Below are positions 35,721 to 47,100 of a stretch of DNA of 64,000 nucleotides, one piece after another. The position numbers and the translations under genes were made by a program. This stretch comes from Podospora bellae-mahoneyi (taxonomy: Eukaryota; Ascomycota; Sordariomycetes; Sordariales; Podosporaceae): positions 3,348,001-3,412,000 of the forward strand of contig NC_085884.1 of assembly GCF_035222275.1 (NCBI RefSeq), read 5' to 3'. The notes beneath the pieces were generated by a model, which ran no database searches, was not told the origin of the DNA, and worked only from the letters and a program-made list of their open reading frames with translations. Numbering within the stretch: the stretch's first letter is position 1; each line of letters opens with the position of its first letter.

Positions 35721-37447
35721 ATGGCGGACGAAGAATTGCAGGTACGCAAAGCACCTACCACGGACCAGTTGGGGCCAAGCCCGCGAATCTATCTCTAACC
35801 CCCTTCTCTTTCTCTCTCTAGGAGCGTCTCCGCGGCAACTCCCAGGCCTTCAACAGCTTGTTGTCGCTCATCCCCGGAACACTGTACTATGGGGAGGATA
35901 CCAGTGTACGTGGCCTCCCTTTCTTGTCTTGATCTATTTCCTGCCCTGAGCCGAGCTGACCTGCGTCTTCTCCCGCGCAACAGGATCAGTGGAAGAAGAA
36001 GAAGCAGACCAAGGAGGAAGCCCGGGCCGCCAAGCGCAACAAGTTGGACCCCGACAGTGAACGTCACCGGAACGCCAAGGATCTCATGGAGGAGAAGGCG
36101 CGCAACAAGCGCAAGCTGAAGGAGCTCGAGGATGAGGAAGATAGCCACAACTCCAACGACGAGGACGACGACTTTGAGATTGAGGGTATCGAGAAAGAGA
36201 AGCCGCTCGAGGGGTTGAAGAGAAAGGATATACCCGCCGCCAAGGAGGAAGAGAAGGAGTCGCCTGTCAAGAAGCAAAAGGTCGTCGCTGAGGAGCCAGC
36301 CGTCGGGAAAACCCCTAGCAAAGATGCGGTCGCGAAGGAATCCAAGAAGTCTGCGAAGAAGCAAAAGAAGGAGGAGGCCAAGAGGTTAAAGATGGAAGTG
36401 GCTGCACCAAGCAAGGCTGCTACCAAGAGGGATGAGGAGCCCGCTGTTCGGGAATCTACCGAAGCCCCCGACAGCGATGGCGAGGATGACGAAATGGTTC
36501 CTATTGATGTTTCTGGTCTGGTCACAAAGGAGGACGACAACACGTCAGAAACCACGAGAGATACCCCGGCGTCCGATGCCGCCAGAACCGACTCTTTAGC
36601 CGCTAGCAGCACGACTTCCATCTCCTCGGCCGTTCCACCGTCCGAAAGGCCAAAGGGTCTCAAAACTCCAGCTAACCCGGAAAACATTGCGAAACTTAAG
36701 GAGAAGCTCAACGCCAAGCTCCTCAGCCTGAAGATCGCGCGCAAGGCGGCCGACTCGGAAGGAAATGCGATCAAGAACAAGGAAGACCTCCTCGAAGCGC
36801 GGAGAAAACTCGCGCTCAAGCGTAAGGAGCGCAAGAACGAGATGCGCAAGCAGGCCAAGATTGAGGAGGAAAAGAAGAGGGAAGCTGCCCTCGCCACAGC
36901 CCGGGACTCGCCCGCGTTGTCCTCGTTCCTCCAAGAAGACGACAATGTCGAGACAAACTTTGCCTTTGGCCGCCTTCGCTTCTCGGACGGCACTCAGCTC
37001 TCTCACGACGCCGCCTACGAAAAGACACCCGGCTCCGCCAAGAAGAAGGGCCCCTCGGACCCGAAGACTGCGCTTTTGAAGCTGGAGAACCAGAAGAAGA
37101 GGATCGCCAACTTGCCGGAGGAGAAGCAGAAGCAGGTGATTGAGCAGGAGGCTTGGCTGGCGGCGAGGAAGAGGGCGGAGGGGGAGAAGGTGATTGACAA
37201 TGAGGCGCTGCTCAAGAAGGCGATCAAGCGGAAGGAGAAGGGAAAGAAGAAGAGCGAGAAGGAGTGGAAGGAGAGGAAGGAGGGGGTGCAGAAGAGCATT
37301 CATGACAGGCAGAAGAAGAGGGAGGAGAATTTGCAGAAGAGGAAGGATGAGAAGATGGCGAATAGGAGGGGGAAGGGGAAGGGGAAGAAGGGGAAGGGGG
37401 TGCAGACTAAGAAGAAGGGGGGGAGACCGGGGTTTGAGGGGAAGTAG
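35721..37447 (+). CDS. rrp14: SURF6 / RRP14 ribosome-biogenesis protein
   Basis: The model is join(35721..35741,35822..35905,35984..37447), 522 residues; the first coding exon is only seven codons (MADEELQ). The N-terminal SURF6 segment (ERLRGNSQAFNSLLSLIPGTLYYGED, then WKKKKQTKEEARAAKRNKLDP) is followed by a long acidic and Lys-rich linker. The conserved C-terminal SURF6 domain contains LKEKLNAKLLSLKIARKA, FAFGRLRFSDG and WLAARKRAEGEKVIDNEALLKKAIKRKEK. The tail is Gly/Lys-rich. In yeast Rrp14 is nucleolar and needed for both ribosomal subunits and for polarity. Charged coiled-coil-like helices dominate. Length is above that of yeast Rrp14 because of the linker. Confidence 0.92.
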
Positions 37448-38580
37448 GAGGGGTTCTGCAGGGCTGGGCGATGTTGGGGTGCAGCAGCAGGGATCAAAAC
37501 AAGCGGGTTTGTGTGTTTTTTCTTGGGGGGAATTCGGCTGTTTTTGTTTTTGGTTTGGGCGTCTGGGGGTTGCTTATGTATATATGCTCTTTTTGGTTCT
37601 TCTCTGTCCTGTTCCGCTGTTGGGGCTTTTCTGCTTGCATTGTTTGAGTGGCATCAAACATGGGTATAGGTGAAGGGGAAGGAGGTGAAAAGTGGAAAGG
37701 GGAGCGAGAAAAACACACTTGTCCGGTCGGCTGGCGTTGTTGATATATATCCTCGGAAACAGGCGTGTAGGCAGGCAAAAAGGAAAAGAATGATATAACT
37801 CTCCTTTGGAATTCCCCAGTCAATGTCCAGGTCAAGTCTGTTTTTTTTTATAAAAAAAAAACGTTAATTAAAAAGAAACTAAACAGACAGACCATACCAT
37901 ACATATCCTGACAACCTTTGGAACAAAACAAACAAACATGAAAAACTCCAATTTTTGCTCCCTACCAAAGCCAACTACAACCTACCAACCTACCTTACCT
38001 ACCTACCAGCCTCCACCCAGCCAGACCAGTTTCATTTCCGTCTTGTTTTCCAGCGCATTGCAAACAACCCAGAAAAAAAAAGAGCAGCATTCAATAGTAT
38101 AAAAAAAACATACAAAAACCTAAACTTTAAAGTAAAGAAGAGAAAAAATAAAAAGGTGGTATAGCCCACGGCAGCAGTCCAAACCAAACAAACAGAATTC
38201 TAAAATAAATAAAAAATAAAAAAGCGCTTTCCTGCCTGCCTGCCCCTTTTCTGCTTGTTGTCTGTCTGTCTGCCACCTACCGTCCCACCACCCCTTACAT
38301 TACGTATCGTTTGACATGGTAATTTGTCCCCCTCCACCCCCTTCCCCCTTCTTCCCCAGCTAAATATCTCCATCCACCATCCAGACCCAATGTTTTTGTA
38401 GCCTGCCCCCCCTTGCTTCCCTGCCCGTTTCCAGATTCCAGATTTCTACCCAGCCCCAGCGGTCCAGCTTTGGTAACCGTCATCGTCGACCGCATCGCTG
38501 CGTGTTGAATTTCCACATGTCGAATGCTGGATGCTATTGTCGTTGTTCTCACAGCCCAAGGCTCCCACCAAACCAACAAA
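37448..38580. other. Convergent 3' spacer, SURF6 and VPS74
   Basis: 1.1 kb, strongly A-rich between 37840 and 38230, with a CCTACC tandem run at 37980-38010. Probably two 3' UTRs. No gene. Confidence 0.5.
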
Positions 38581-39850
38581 CTAAAGCAGCGAATCCAACC
38601 TCGTAAAAACGCACAAACAAGCCGCCACAACCTCGAGCTGCAGCTCCTTGTCCTTTGCCTTGTTTACTTCCTATTGTAAACCCTGTCAGCATATCATCCC
38701 CCCAATCTCCCCCCTCACCCCAGTGTACTCACCTCCGTAATAACCCCCGGCAGATTCTCCCCAATATCATTCCTCACCGCCCCCCTCCCAAACGGCCACT
38801 GGCTGTACTCGGCCAGCAGCTCATCCGTCTGGTTAAACGCCTTCTCCCTCGCCTCGTGCCCCAGCGTGCTCAGCGCGTTCTCCAGCACGTTCGCCGCATA
38901 CGCCGCGCACACCATCGCCACCGTCCTCAAGTACCTGAATTCCAGCCCCTCCGGCAGCCACTGCGAATTGTTCAGCACCACCGTCCGCTGCGTCAACACG
39001 TTGCGCACCCGCCTGCGAATCTCCTCCTTGGCGCCCCCGTCCACGACGGGGTGGGTCGCCATGTCAAACAGCAAAAAGTTGCGCTTTTCGGTGCGGAGGA
39101 TGCCCTTGTCCACGAGGCCCTTGGCGAGCCGCTCGCGGACTTGTTTGAGTTGATAGCCGATTTTCATTAGGTTCCATGTTTCGCCTTTTTGTGGCGGTTG
39201 TTGTTAGTATTCGTGACAAAAAGGGAGAAAGAAAGAAAGAAAGGGGGATGTAAAATTTACCAGACATGAGGTCAATCCAACTGCTCACGCTCATCTTCTC
39301 GCTGCTCTTCATCATCTTGAGCGCCTCGTCCAGCAGCACCTCCCCCGTCAACGTGTCATCCACCACCTCAATCACCCTGTCCGGCAGCGGGAGGTTCCTC
39401 CTCGAAGGGTTCTTTTGCATCGAGATCCTCCCGCGAAAGGCAAGCTCGAGGACGATGCAGCCGCGGAGGGCGTACGAGATGTTGTCGTTCCAGAAGGAGA
39501 GGTAACCCTACCACACCCGACGACAAATCAGTCAACCACCCACCACCACTGCTTTGTTATTGGGGGGGAGGGGGAAAACATACCTGCTTATCCTTCAACC
39601 CAAGCAGCAACACCTCCTCCATCAGCGTCAACTTGGGCTGCTTCGACCTCTCGGCGCTCTCCGAGATGTCGCGGGGGTCAAACGCAATCCGGTGACCGTT
39701 CTCCCCCGACTCGTAGGAAGTTTCTGGGCCGCCGCCGCCGCCCGACGAGTTGCGGCCGCTGTCTTCTGTCGGGGTGGATGCGCCGCCCGTGGCACCGGCT
39801 CCGGCGGGGGGGCCGCCTCTCCGGCGCGTTAGGCCTGATGTGGTTGACAT
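38581..39850 (-). CDS. vps74: VPS74 / GOLPH3 (GPP34 family) Golgi PI4P effector
   Basis: The model is complement(join(38581..38670,38733..39184,39261..39507,39584..39850)), 351 residues, four exons in phase. A Gly/Ser/Pro-rich tail of about 65 residues precedes the GPP34 fold: [39 protein letters not shown], then SGETWNLMKIGYQLKQVRERLAKGLVDKGIL and RNFLLFDMATHPV. The end reads ACLCVFTRLDSLL. VPS74 binds PI4P on Golgi membranes and sorts glycosyltransferases into COPI vesicles, so it matters for wall glycoprotein synthesis. The Arg clusters at the N-terminus fit the coatomer-binding region of the family. The last exon has only 30 codons and is easily missed. Confidence 0.95.
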
Positions 39851-41018
39851 TTTTTTTTTAAGGGGGGGGGGGAAGGGTGTTTCGTTTTGTCTGTCTATGC
39901 TACGTAGTATTTGTAGAATGTATGTGGATCGGTGGTTCGTCGGCCGTGTGAGACTGTTGTTGATCTTCTCCTGTGGAAGAAAAAGAAATTCGACCGCTTT
40001 GCTTTCGTTGCTCCGGAGGCGTTGGGTGGGTAGTGTAGTGTAATGTAAATGGGGAGGAGGGGAGGCCTAGATTGGTCCGAGAGTGAAATTCGCGATTGGT
40101 TTACTCGGTTGCTGATTGGGTCTTCGTAGAAAGCTTTCTAGCTATCAGAATTACCGCCCCGTTTTGAGACTGGAAGAGAATGGAGACCAATGTATCAATG
40201 TCGTCGTTGTCCTCGTCGGTGCGGTGGTGGTCGAGCCGATCAATGGAACAAGCGGGCGGTCGTTTCCGCGCGTCTCTCTCTCTCTCTCGGTCGGGAAGCT
40301 CTGGGACGAGAAAGCGGAACGGCTCCTGGTTTGGCTTTCTTGGAATCGCGCAGCGAGCTTGCTTGGCAGGGTTGCGCCAGGCTTGAAGGGGGGGAAGGGT
40401 CCAATTCGTCTTCTTGAGAATCAAAATATCTTTGGACCGAGTCGGTCTTTTTGTGATCAAGAAACTCGAGCAATACGAATATCCCTTGTGTCTCGAGGGC
40501 AATCTTGTCAGATGGCTCCCAGATTTGTGTTCTCCTCCCTTTTTGCTGCAGCTGCCTTTTCCCCTCAGGCTCAGCAACTGGCAAAAGGGGCTTAGGACGC
40601 CTGGCCGATAACGATAACAGGTGGCCTGTCAGCCTCACGAGCTCCAATGCGCTCCGTGCGCTGCTGCACTGCATGGTCTTTGTGACGTGGGCTGTGCCGC
40701 AAGTTGATGCCTGGCGCCAAGGTGTAGCTAGGGTTAGGGTTCGGGTTTGGCGCGACGAATACGAAGAAAAAAGTATAATTCCAAAGTGCTCTACTGTAGA
40801 TGTTCCCAATGCGCCTCCAAAGTTGTATGCATGTATATGGCCCCTTATATCATCCCCCATCTGTCCTCTGTCTTCCCCATCCCCCATCCCCCATCATGCC
40901 CACTGTAGAAACGCCCTGGCCCCGTCCGCCAGTCCCAAAAAATCAGCTATGCAAGTGAACGAGTGTTGCTCCCTGTGTGGTTACGCTATCATGTATCATT
41001 CCCATTCCTGCCCCATCA
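39851..41018. other. VPS74 promoter and spacer
   Basis: 1.17 kb. It contains a telomere-like CTAGGGTTAGGGTT at 40728-40741 and A/T-rich DNA. ORFs on both strands (40116-40595, 40505-41089) overlap each other and have no domains. Confidence 0.45.
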
Positions 41019-42635
41019 TTAAAGAATGCCATCCATGTCCCAGTTGCCAGCTTGGGCCCGCCTCAGCACCTCTCTGCCCTTTTCTGTGAGCGAAGGCTTA
41101 CCGGCCTTATCGGTAGCCTGCTCAAAGAATACCGGCGTCCAGGTCTCTCCCTTCTTCTCTCGCTCCCGAGCCTTCTCACGTTGGGCCTCCTCAAGCTCCT
41201 GTTTGACTGTTGTAGCCTTGCCAAATTGCTTGGCATGAATCGCCTTGGTGACTTCACTCCAAAGCTGAAGAGACTCGTTGGGGAGCTGCTTCTCAACAGG
41301 CGGGAGGACCTTTGGCGCCACACTCAATGGAGCAACATCAATGATGGTAATCTGCCGCTCTGGAGGGTGGGATTCCTAGTTGCGTGTTAGTCTCCCAAAA
41401 ACCCAGTTTGTGCCATGTATGCAAATACTCACCAGAGGCTTGTTTCCAACAGTAAAAACAATCTTTTCTTTCCACGCGCCTCCAAGACGAATGAGGATAT
41501 CCTCTACCGGTACGTCCTTTATTTGAGTCTTGTTGTCGTTTTCAGGATCATAGCGGAAGATGATGCCCTCCATTTTGTTGGTTGTCCGGCCAAGCCAGCC
41601 GTCATTATAGTATCGGAGGATGGCCTTGAGCTTGGTCTCAGGGCATGTGATGTAGCACATATCACCAACACTCACGCTCAAAGCGCCCGTCAGAATACCG
41701 CCCAGATGAGCGGCCGGGTGGGTGAGCTGGTATGTTTCATGATCTCGGCGGTCCACCGTGATGAAGATACCCAGATTGTGCTCGCCGGGCATAACCTTGA
41801 TGGAGGTACCGGTGAACTTGGCTGTAATCTGGTCGAAGCCCTTTGCATGAAGGCCCTTTTCGGGGCAATCAATGTAGAAAGCGCTGACTGGAGGGTGATG
41901 AGAGGTCTGCTCTGTCAGGTAGGAAATCCTCACTGGCTTTGTAGGGTTGGCTGCCGACTGAGTGACTGATACGGTGGAGGCTGCCCGAGGGTCGCTGGAG
42001 CCAAGCCCTGCCGGGATGGCAGACTTGGCAGACTTCATACTAGAAGAGCTACTCCCTGGTGGACTCTTTCTGAGTGCCGAAGTGTCGATTCTCGGAGCAT
42101 CATCCTCAGTTTCCCAGTTACACTGCCACCTATCAGCAAAAGTTCACGATCTCTCCCAACATCAAAGTCAACCTACGCGAAAGAACTCGCCCAAGCAAGA
42201 GTTGTAGGGCTTGCACGGCTTCCCCTTGGCATATTTCAAATCCTTGGTGAACCAGAATCGTAACACCTCGAGCATGCGATCTACAGGCTCATCGGCGGTT
42301 CCAATCGCGGCGAAAGCACTCGGGCAATCGAGGTAGTTCCAGTATTCAAGGTTTGGTGTAGGCTCGAGAAGCTGGGAGGGCAGCGAGAATCGAACGGCAG
42401 CGAGATCAGACACGCCGATAAACCTGTTGAAGGTGTGTGTGGTGTGAGCCAAATGTCACCGCCGGTCTTGGGACTCTCCAAGTTCCATATCGACACAGCC
42501 CATGTTTCATACTCACTTCTTCAAAATGCCAATAAAGGTCTTGAGCTTCGATCCGTCGCTCACATGGTCCTCACCGGCGTTGGCATCGGCAGGTGTCGCC
42601 GCCGAAGACGGAGCGGACGAGAACCAGCCAGACAT
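41019..42635 (-). CDS. Oxysterol-binding protein (Kes1/OSH4-like)
   Basis: The model is complement(join(41019..41375,41433..42122,42177..42423,42517..42635)), 470 residues. It is a short OSBP consisting only of the lipid-transfer domain, without PH or ankyrin regions. An N-terminal lid-like stretch (SKLKTFIGILKKFIGVSDLAAVRFSLP) precedes YNSCLGEFFRCNWE. The family signature EQTSHHPPVSAF starts at residue 193. Later blocks are NKMEGIIFRYDPEND and LWSEVTKAIHAKQF near the C-terminus. Members exchange sterol for PI4P between the ER and trans-Golgi and oppose Golgi PI4P signalling. A Ser-rich linker (about 141-170) is inserted before the signature. All introns are GT-AG and 52-93 nt. The gene points away from VPS74's promoter, so coregulation is not implied. 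Confidence 0.93.
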
Positions 42636-43414
42636 GATGTAGATGCTATCACTGTTCAATCCCTAGACCTTCCTCCACACAGCGCGCGCGGTTCGATGAA
42701 GGGACGGTAGGTTATCCAGGGACTCTTCGATGATGGGTCGAGCAAGTGTCAACGGTGTTTGGGATTTGGTGGAGGGCAAAGCGAGCCAAGTTCGTTCGAA
42801 GATTGTTTTAGGGTAGAATTCGAGGTTCAAAGGGCCAGGCTAGTGATGCACCCGGTGGGCGGTGGGCTAGCGTTGCTGGGGGATCCGCCGAGTCAGCCAA
42901 TGCGGAAGGCCGGGCGCCACTTCGCGGTGATAAGCTGGGGGCCAGGAGCACTGCTGATAAGGAATTTCGATGCGGGGCAAAACCGCCTTCCAGCTTTTTA
43001 ATGTGTTTTAAAGTTGCGGCCAACGTTTGTCTTTATGCTGTTCCATGCCCGTTCACCAGGCGGTCCTTGCTCGAATCTTTTCAGCTATGGCCTTCCTCAG
43101 GACCAGCGGACCAGCGGGCTGGGAAGAGGGGGCAGATAAAGGTCAAGAGGCCACCCAGAAACATGCAGGTTCAATTCCAACCGAACCCCTCGAGTGAAAC
43201 CCCAAGGCCTCGGTCGGTTACCTAGAAATGGGAGCTTTCCAGCCAATCAGAGCCCAGGGTTTGAACCACGGGCGTCACCAAGATGCTAATGACTACCTCG
43301 ACAGTGTTCAGATAACACGGTGATGCCGCCTTGCGCCATCTATCTAGACCCTTCTGACGCTCTCTTGGCGAGTGGTTGGGGAACGTGGGAGCAAGGAAGA
43401 GCTGGTGAATTATT

Positions 43415-44158
43415 TTGGACATAGCTGAGACTCATCCGACCTTCAATACCAGGGGTCCAGCTGGTAGAACACGACCTCACGGTTACACAGATAGGTGCGG
43501 GATCCTGCTGCAACGAAGAAAAGGTACCGACTTTTGTATGGCTGTTGGCCTGCGACAATATGAAGATGTACATGAGCTGTGTTCTCTTTCCTCCGGCCGT
43601 TACTACTCAACGCTCAGCTATGCGACCACACTCAAGCCTTCAACACGATGCTCAGCCAGATCCAACGACAATATTTTGACTTCTGAATGGACCATTCAAC
43701 GATACAACAACCCGCTGCTCATGGGAGCCATTGCGAGCTACATCAACACCGTCTTACAAGGAAGGTCGCTTCTCTGATGGCCTAGTTTAGTTCCGTCTGA
43801 CACCACGGCTGACCATTTACGAAGCAGATTCCCTATGAGTCCAAGAACTTCTTCAAGCAAGTAATAAAATGTCTGAAGTAACGTATCTAGCAACAACTGT
43901 CCTCGTTCTCAGAGATGTCTTCCAAAGTCCTCTGAACCACGAGTAAGCACCCGAGGTACCTGGAGCCCCTGACCCATCTTCAAAACCTCGATGACCTGGT
44001 GCAGACAGTCGAGATCCGCTGAATATCAAATATATTCAGTATAGCGGGGCTTGATTTATTGCTCCGAATGGTCGCCAGCCAGCCCTGTGTAGCCAGAAGA
44101 GCCTTGACGCATTACATGTGCAGATTCTGTCTTCAGCCACAATATCCTCTTTGACGAT
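43415..44158 (+). pseudogene. Possible decayed coding sequence, unknown family
   Basis: Two frames read like protein: 43415-43777 (ending NNPLLMGAIASYINTVLQG) and about 43957-44158 (YLEPLTHLQNLDDLVQTVEIR, stop, ISNIFSIAGLDLLLRM). They are separated by stops and a frame change. A TA-rich stretch follows. This could be a gene damaged by repeat-induced point mutation, or chance. No family is recognised. Confidence 0.2.
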
Positions 44159-47100
44159 CAGACAGGTGTGACTGTCCTGTCCTCTTTTTGATAGAAATAC
44201 CATTGTCCCTTCCTCTCCAATATCGACCAGACCATAGATGGAAATCTACGGTTGCCAACTCTTATACCTAGAATAATCTACAGCTAGCTTATACTAAACT
44301 GAACTACGGAATTCACTACTCTCTCCCATAAACTATATAACTGACCGCTTACCTTCAGCAATATACTTTGGAGACTGCAATTCGAAACGCGGTTTTTTTT
44401 GGGGCTAGGTAGATATCTCATGTAGCCTCCCTACTCTGATCGAGGAGATGGCTTGTAAACGAGTTACAAAGATATTGTTCAGGCCTTTGAGCATGTTTCA
44501 AGACCTAACCTTCGAAGCATCTTCTTAGGGTAGCTGACTACATAAACACCTTACCTTTTCAGGCCTATGGCTTGAAAGATGAGATAAATGTAGCTCTCTG
44601 CGGATAGCCAGGTAACTCTGAAATTGTTTTCTTTGTCATTTTTAGGGCCGACCAACAAATTTCCTTCGCTGATTTGCCCTCATGCTGCTATTACTCGAGA
44701 ATCTTCAAGGACGGAGCTCGGAATTCCCAAACACAGATTTATATATCCAAGGTATATATGGGTAAATATACAGGGAGACAAGAGCGAAACTTTCCATCTG
44801 GCAAATATTTGATGTCTTCCTTCAAGATGCCGCTTCCTCGCATCACCGAATAACAAAGTCATTTTTTAAGATATGTCGAGGTGAAGCTTGTCACGACCAC
44901 CAATGCCATCCTCACCTCTACTCATCTACACCACACCCTCTCCTCCCAATATGCGCCATCACGCATACCGACTACAGGCAAAAATGTTGTATCCCCCGCC
45001 CACGGCACATGCAATGCCATTCCATGCCGTACTCCCAGAAGACGCCCCCCCATGCGACACCCTTTTGCTGACGGACCCTCCCTGATAAGCTTCCCCTTCC
45101 GCACATGCCGGAAGCAAGGGACCAAAACCGACCGATCACTTGCATGACACCCCTCGGTGCCCTCCTCCCTCAAAGCTCCATTCCGAAATCCCATCCTTTA
45201 GTCCCACATCCCATCTCCCGGCTTCCCCAACGGCCCCGTTCCGCAGTATCGGCCCGAGTTTAAACCCAGTTCCCACCTGCCGTTCCATGATCAACGTACC
45301 CGAAGCCCGCCAGATCCGTACCTTACGCAACCACCTTCAGGTCGGACTCGTTAAAAGACGAAGATCACCTGCAGTCTCCTGCCAACAGGAAACATAAAAA
45401 TAAAGATTTTCCTCTCTTCTTCGGCTATCTAATACGAGAACGGGTGCGCTGTCTTAACGCCGGTCGACCAGTTCAGTTTGTCTGGGTAGCGAGTTTGGGA
45501 ATGGGGCACTTGAACTGCCGATCATTAACTCTGGGGTGGTCACCGAGTGCCGATGTTGGACTGCCCCTCGGTCGATCACCGCTGTAATACAGACACCACA
45601 TGGTGTCGGGAGGGCGTATAGAAAGACACCACTTTCCCTCTGGAGTGGTTAGTTTTCGAATCATTCTTGCAATATTCTCATTACAAGCTGATCACCCGTT
45701 CTCAACAACTCTCATCAAAGCACGATATATAGGGACAGCAAGAATTTACAGAGAGATTACAACTCCAACCGCTGCTCAGCCACTCTCGGAAAATGAACAC
45801 TCACAACGAACGCCGCCCATCAGTAACCACGGACTCCATAGTACGAGATTGGAAATATCACCTACCTGCACAGTAGAAGACCCAGTGTCTCTGTTTCCAG
45901 AAGAGAAGGATCAACGCACCAGCAAGCATGTAATATTTAACATAACCGAGCCAGGGCTTCATATCACCCCTCTCTGGTACGAGTAAATGCAAAGGCAAGC
46001 CCCCTCCCCTTCTCCTGCAGCATAAACACCCGTTAACTGCAACCCCTCAACCACCAGCCACACCCCGGTGTTGAGGCATGGCAGGTGCATGTATCCCCAC
46101 GCAGGGACGAGGCAGGTATTGATCACCCATCATCGATCAGCTTCCTTCTCCCCCGTTCTGGAAAACCACGACGATAGGCACGCATGTGGGTCCAAAAAAG
46201 CAAGTTGTGCTTATACCACTTCAAACGGCCATACTATCACCGCTTTTAATATCTGCTGAATGGGATTTAGACAGTACACTCCTCAGTGCTTCAGAGTACT
46301 TGCTAAACTTTCGTTGATTTGTTTGGGCCAAGAATAGGTGGTTACCGCGCCGTCAAGTGAGCAGAGTCGGTGTTGGATTTGCACAACTGCTTGTTGGGTC
46401 CCGCGTGGCATGCCGGCGGTGATCGGCAGTCCTAGCACGACCCCACGGTTTACCACAAAGGCAGTCGTCCCCGAGCAATCCCATCATTGTCATGCCATTT
46501 TTCAACTTTCCCATGTCCCCGGTCGCTCCCATCATCCCATTCTCTCACCAATCTCGGGCTGCATAAGTGCGGCTTACCAACAGGTAGATAAGGAGGTAAG
46601 TTCTGGTGATGATCTTTTATAAATAACACTTTCGACGTCGCCTTGGGCTGCATCACCCCTTCTAGTATATACATGATTATCAAAAACACGTTTTGACCTT
46701 TTGTGAAAGTGTTGATAGCCAGACACCCCCCGGATTTGTGACAGAATACTTGAACCCAACCAAGAGTCTTGTTACTGGGATCAATGTGAAGAGATCGCAC
46801 TACTTCCCTAGGTTGGTGAAAATCGTACCATCCCACCTAACCTCCCTGTGTTTAGAAAACTTCACGAGATGTGCTTTTCTCGTGTTTACCTTCTATCGTT
46901 GTATCAAACTACAACTTCAAGTTATTGCTCGAGAAGGGCTTTCCCTTAGTTGATGGCAAGGGTAGGTGCTTGCAATGTGGAGATGTTGTCACCCGTTTAC
47001 TAGCCCGACAGGGAAAGCGCTCTCTTCTCAGCGCCGTTGAGAAGGAGAGTGACAAGAGCGTTTCTCGTTTTCTGCCAACAAAATGTACTGGTTGAGTGTT

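Noticed and set aside
43140-43330. tRNA-like T-loop strings GGTTCAATTCC (plus) and GGTTCAAACCC (minus)
   Set aside because: No five-base T stem, D arm or acceptor stem could be drawn for either.
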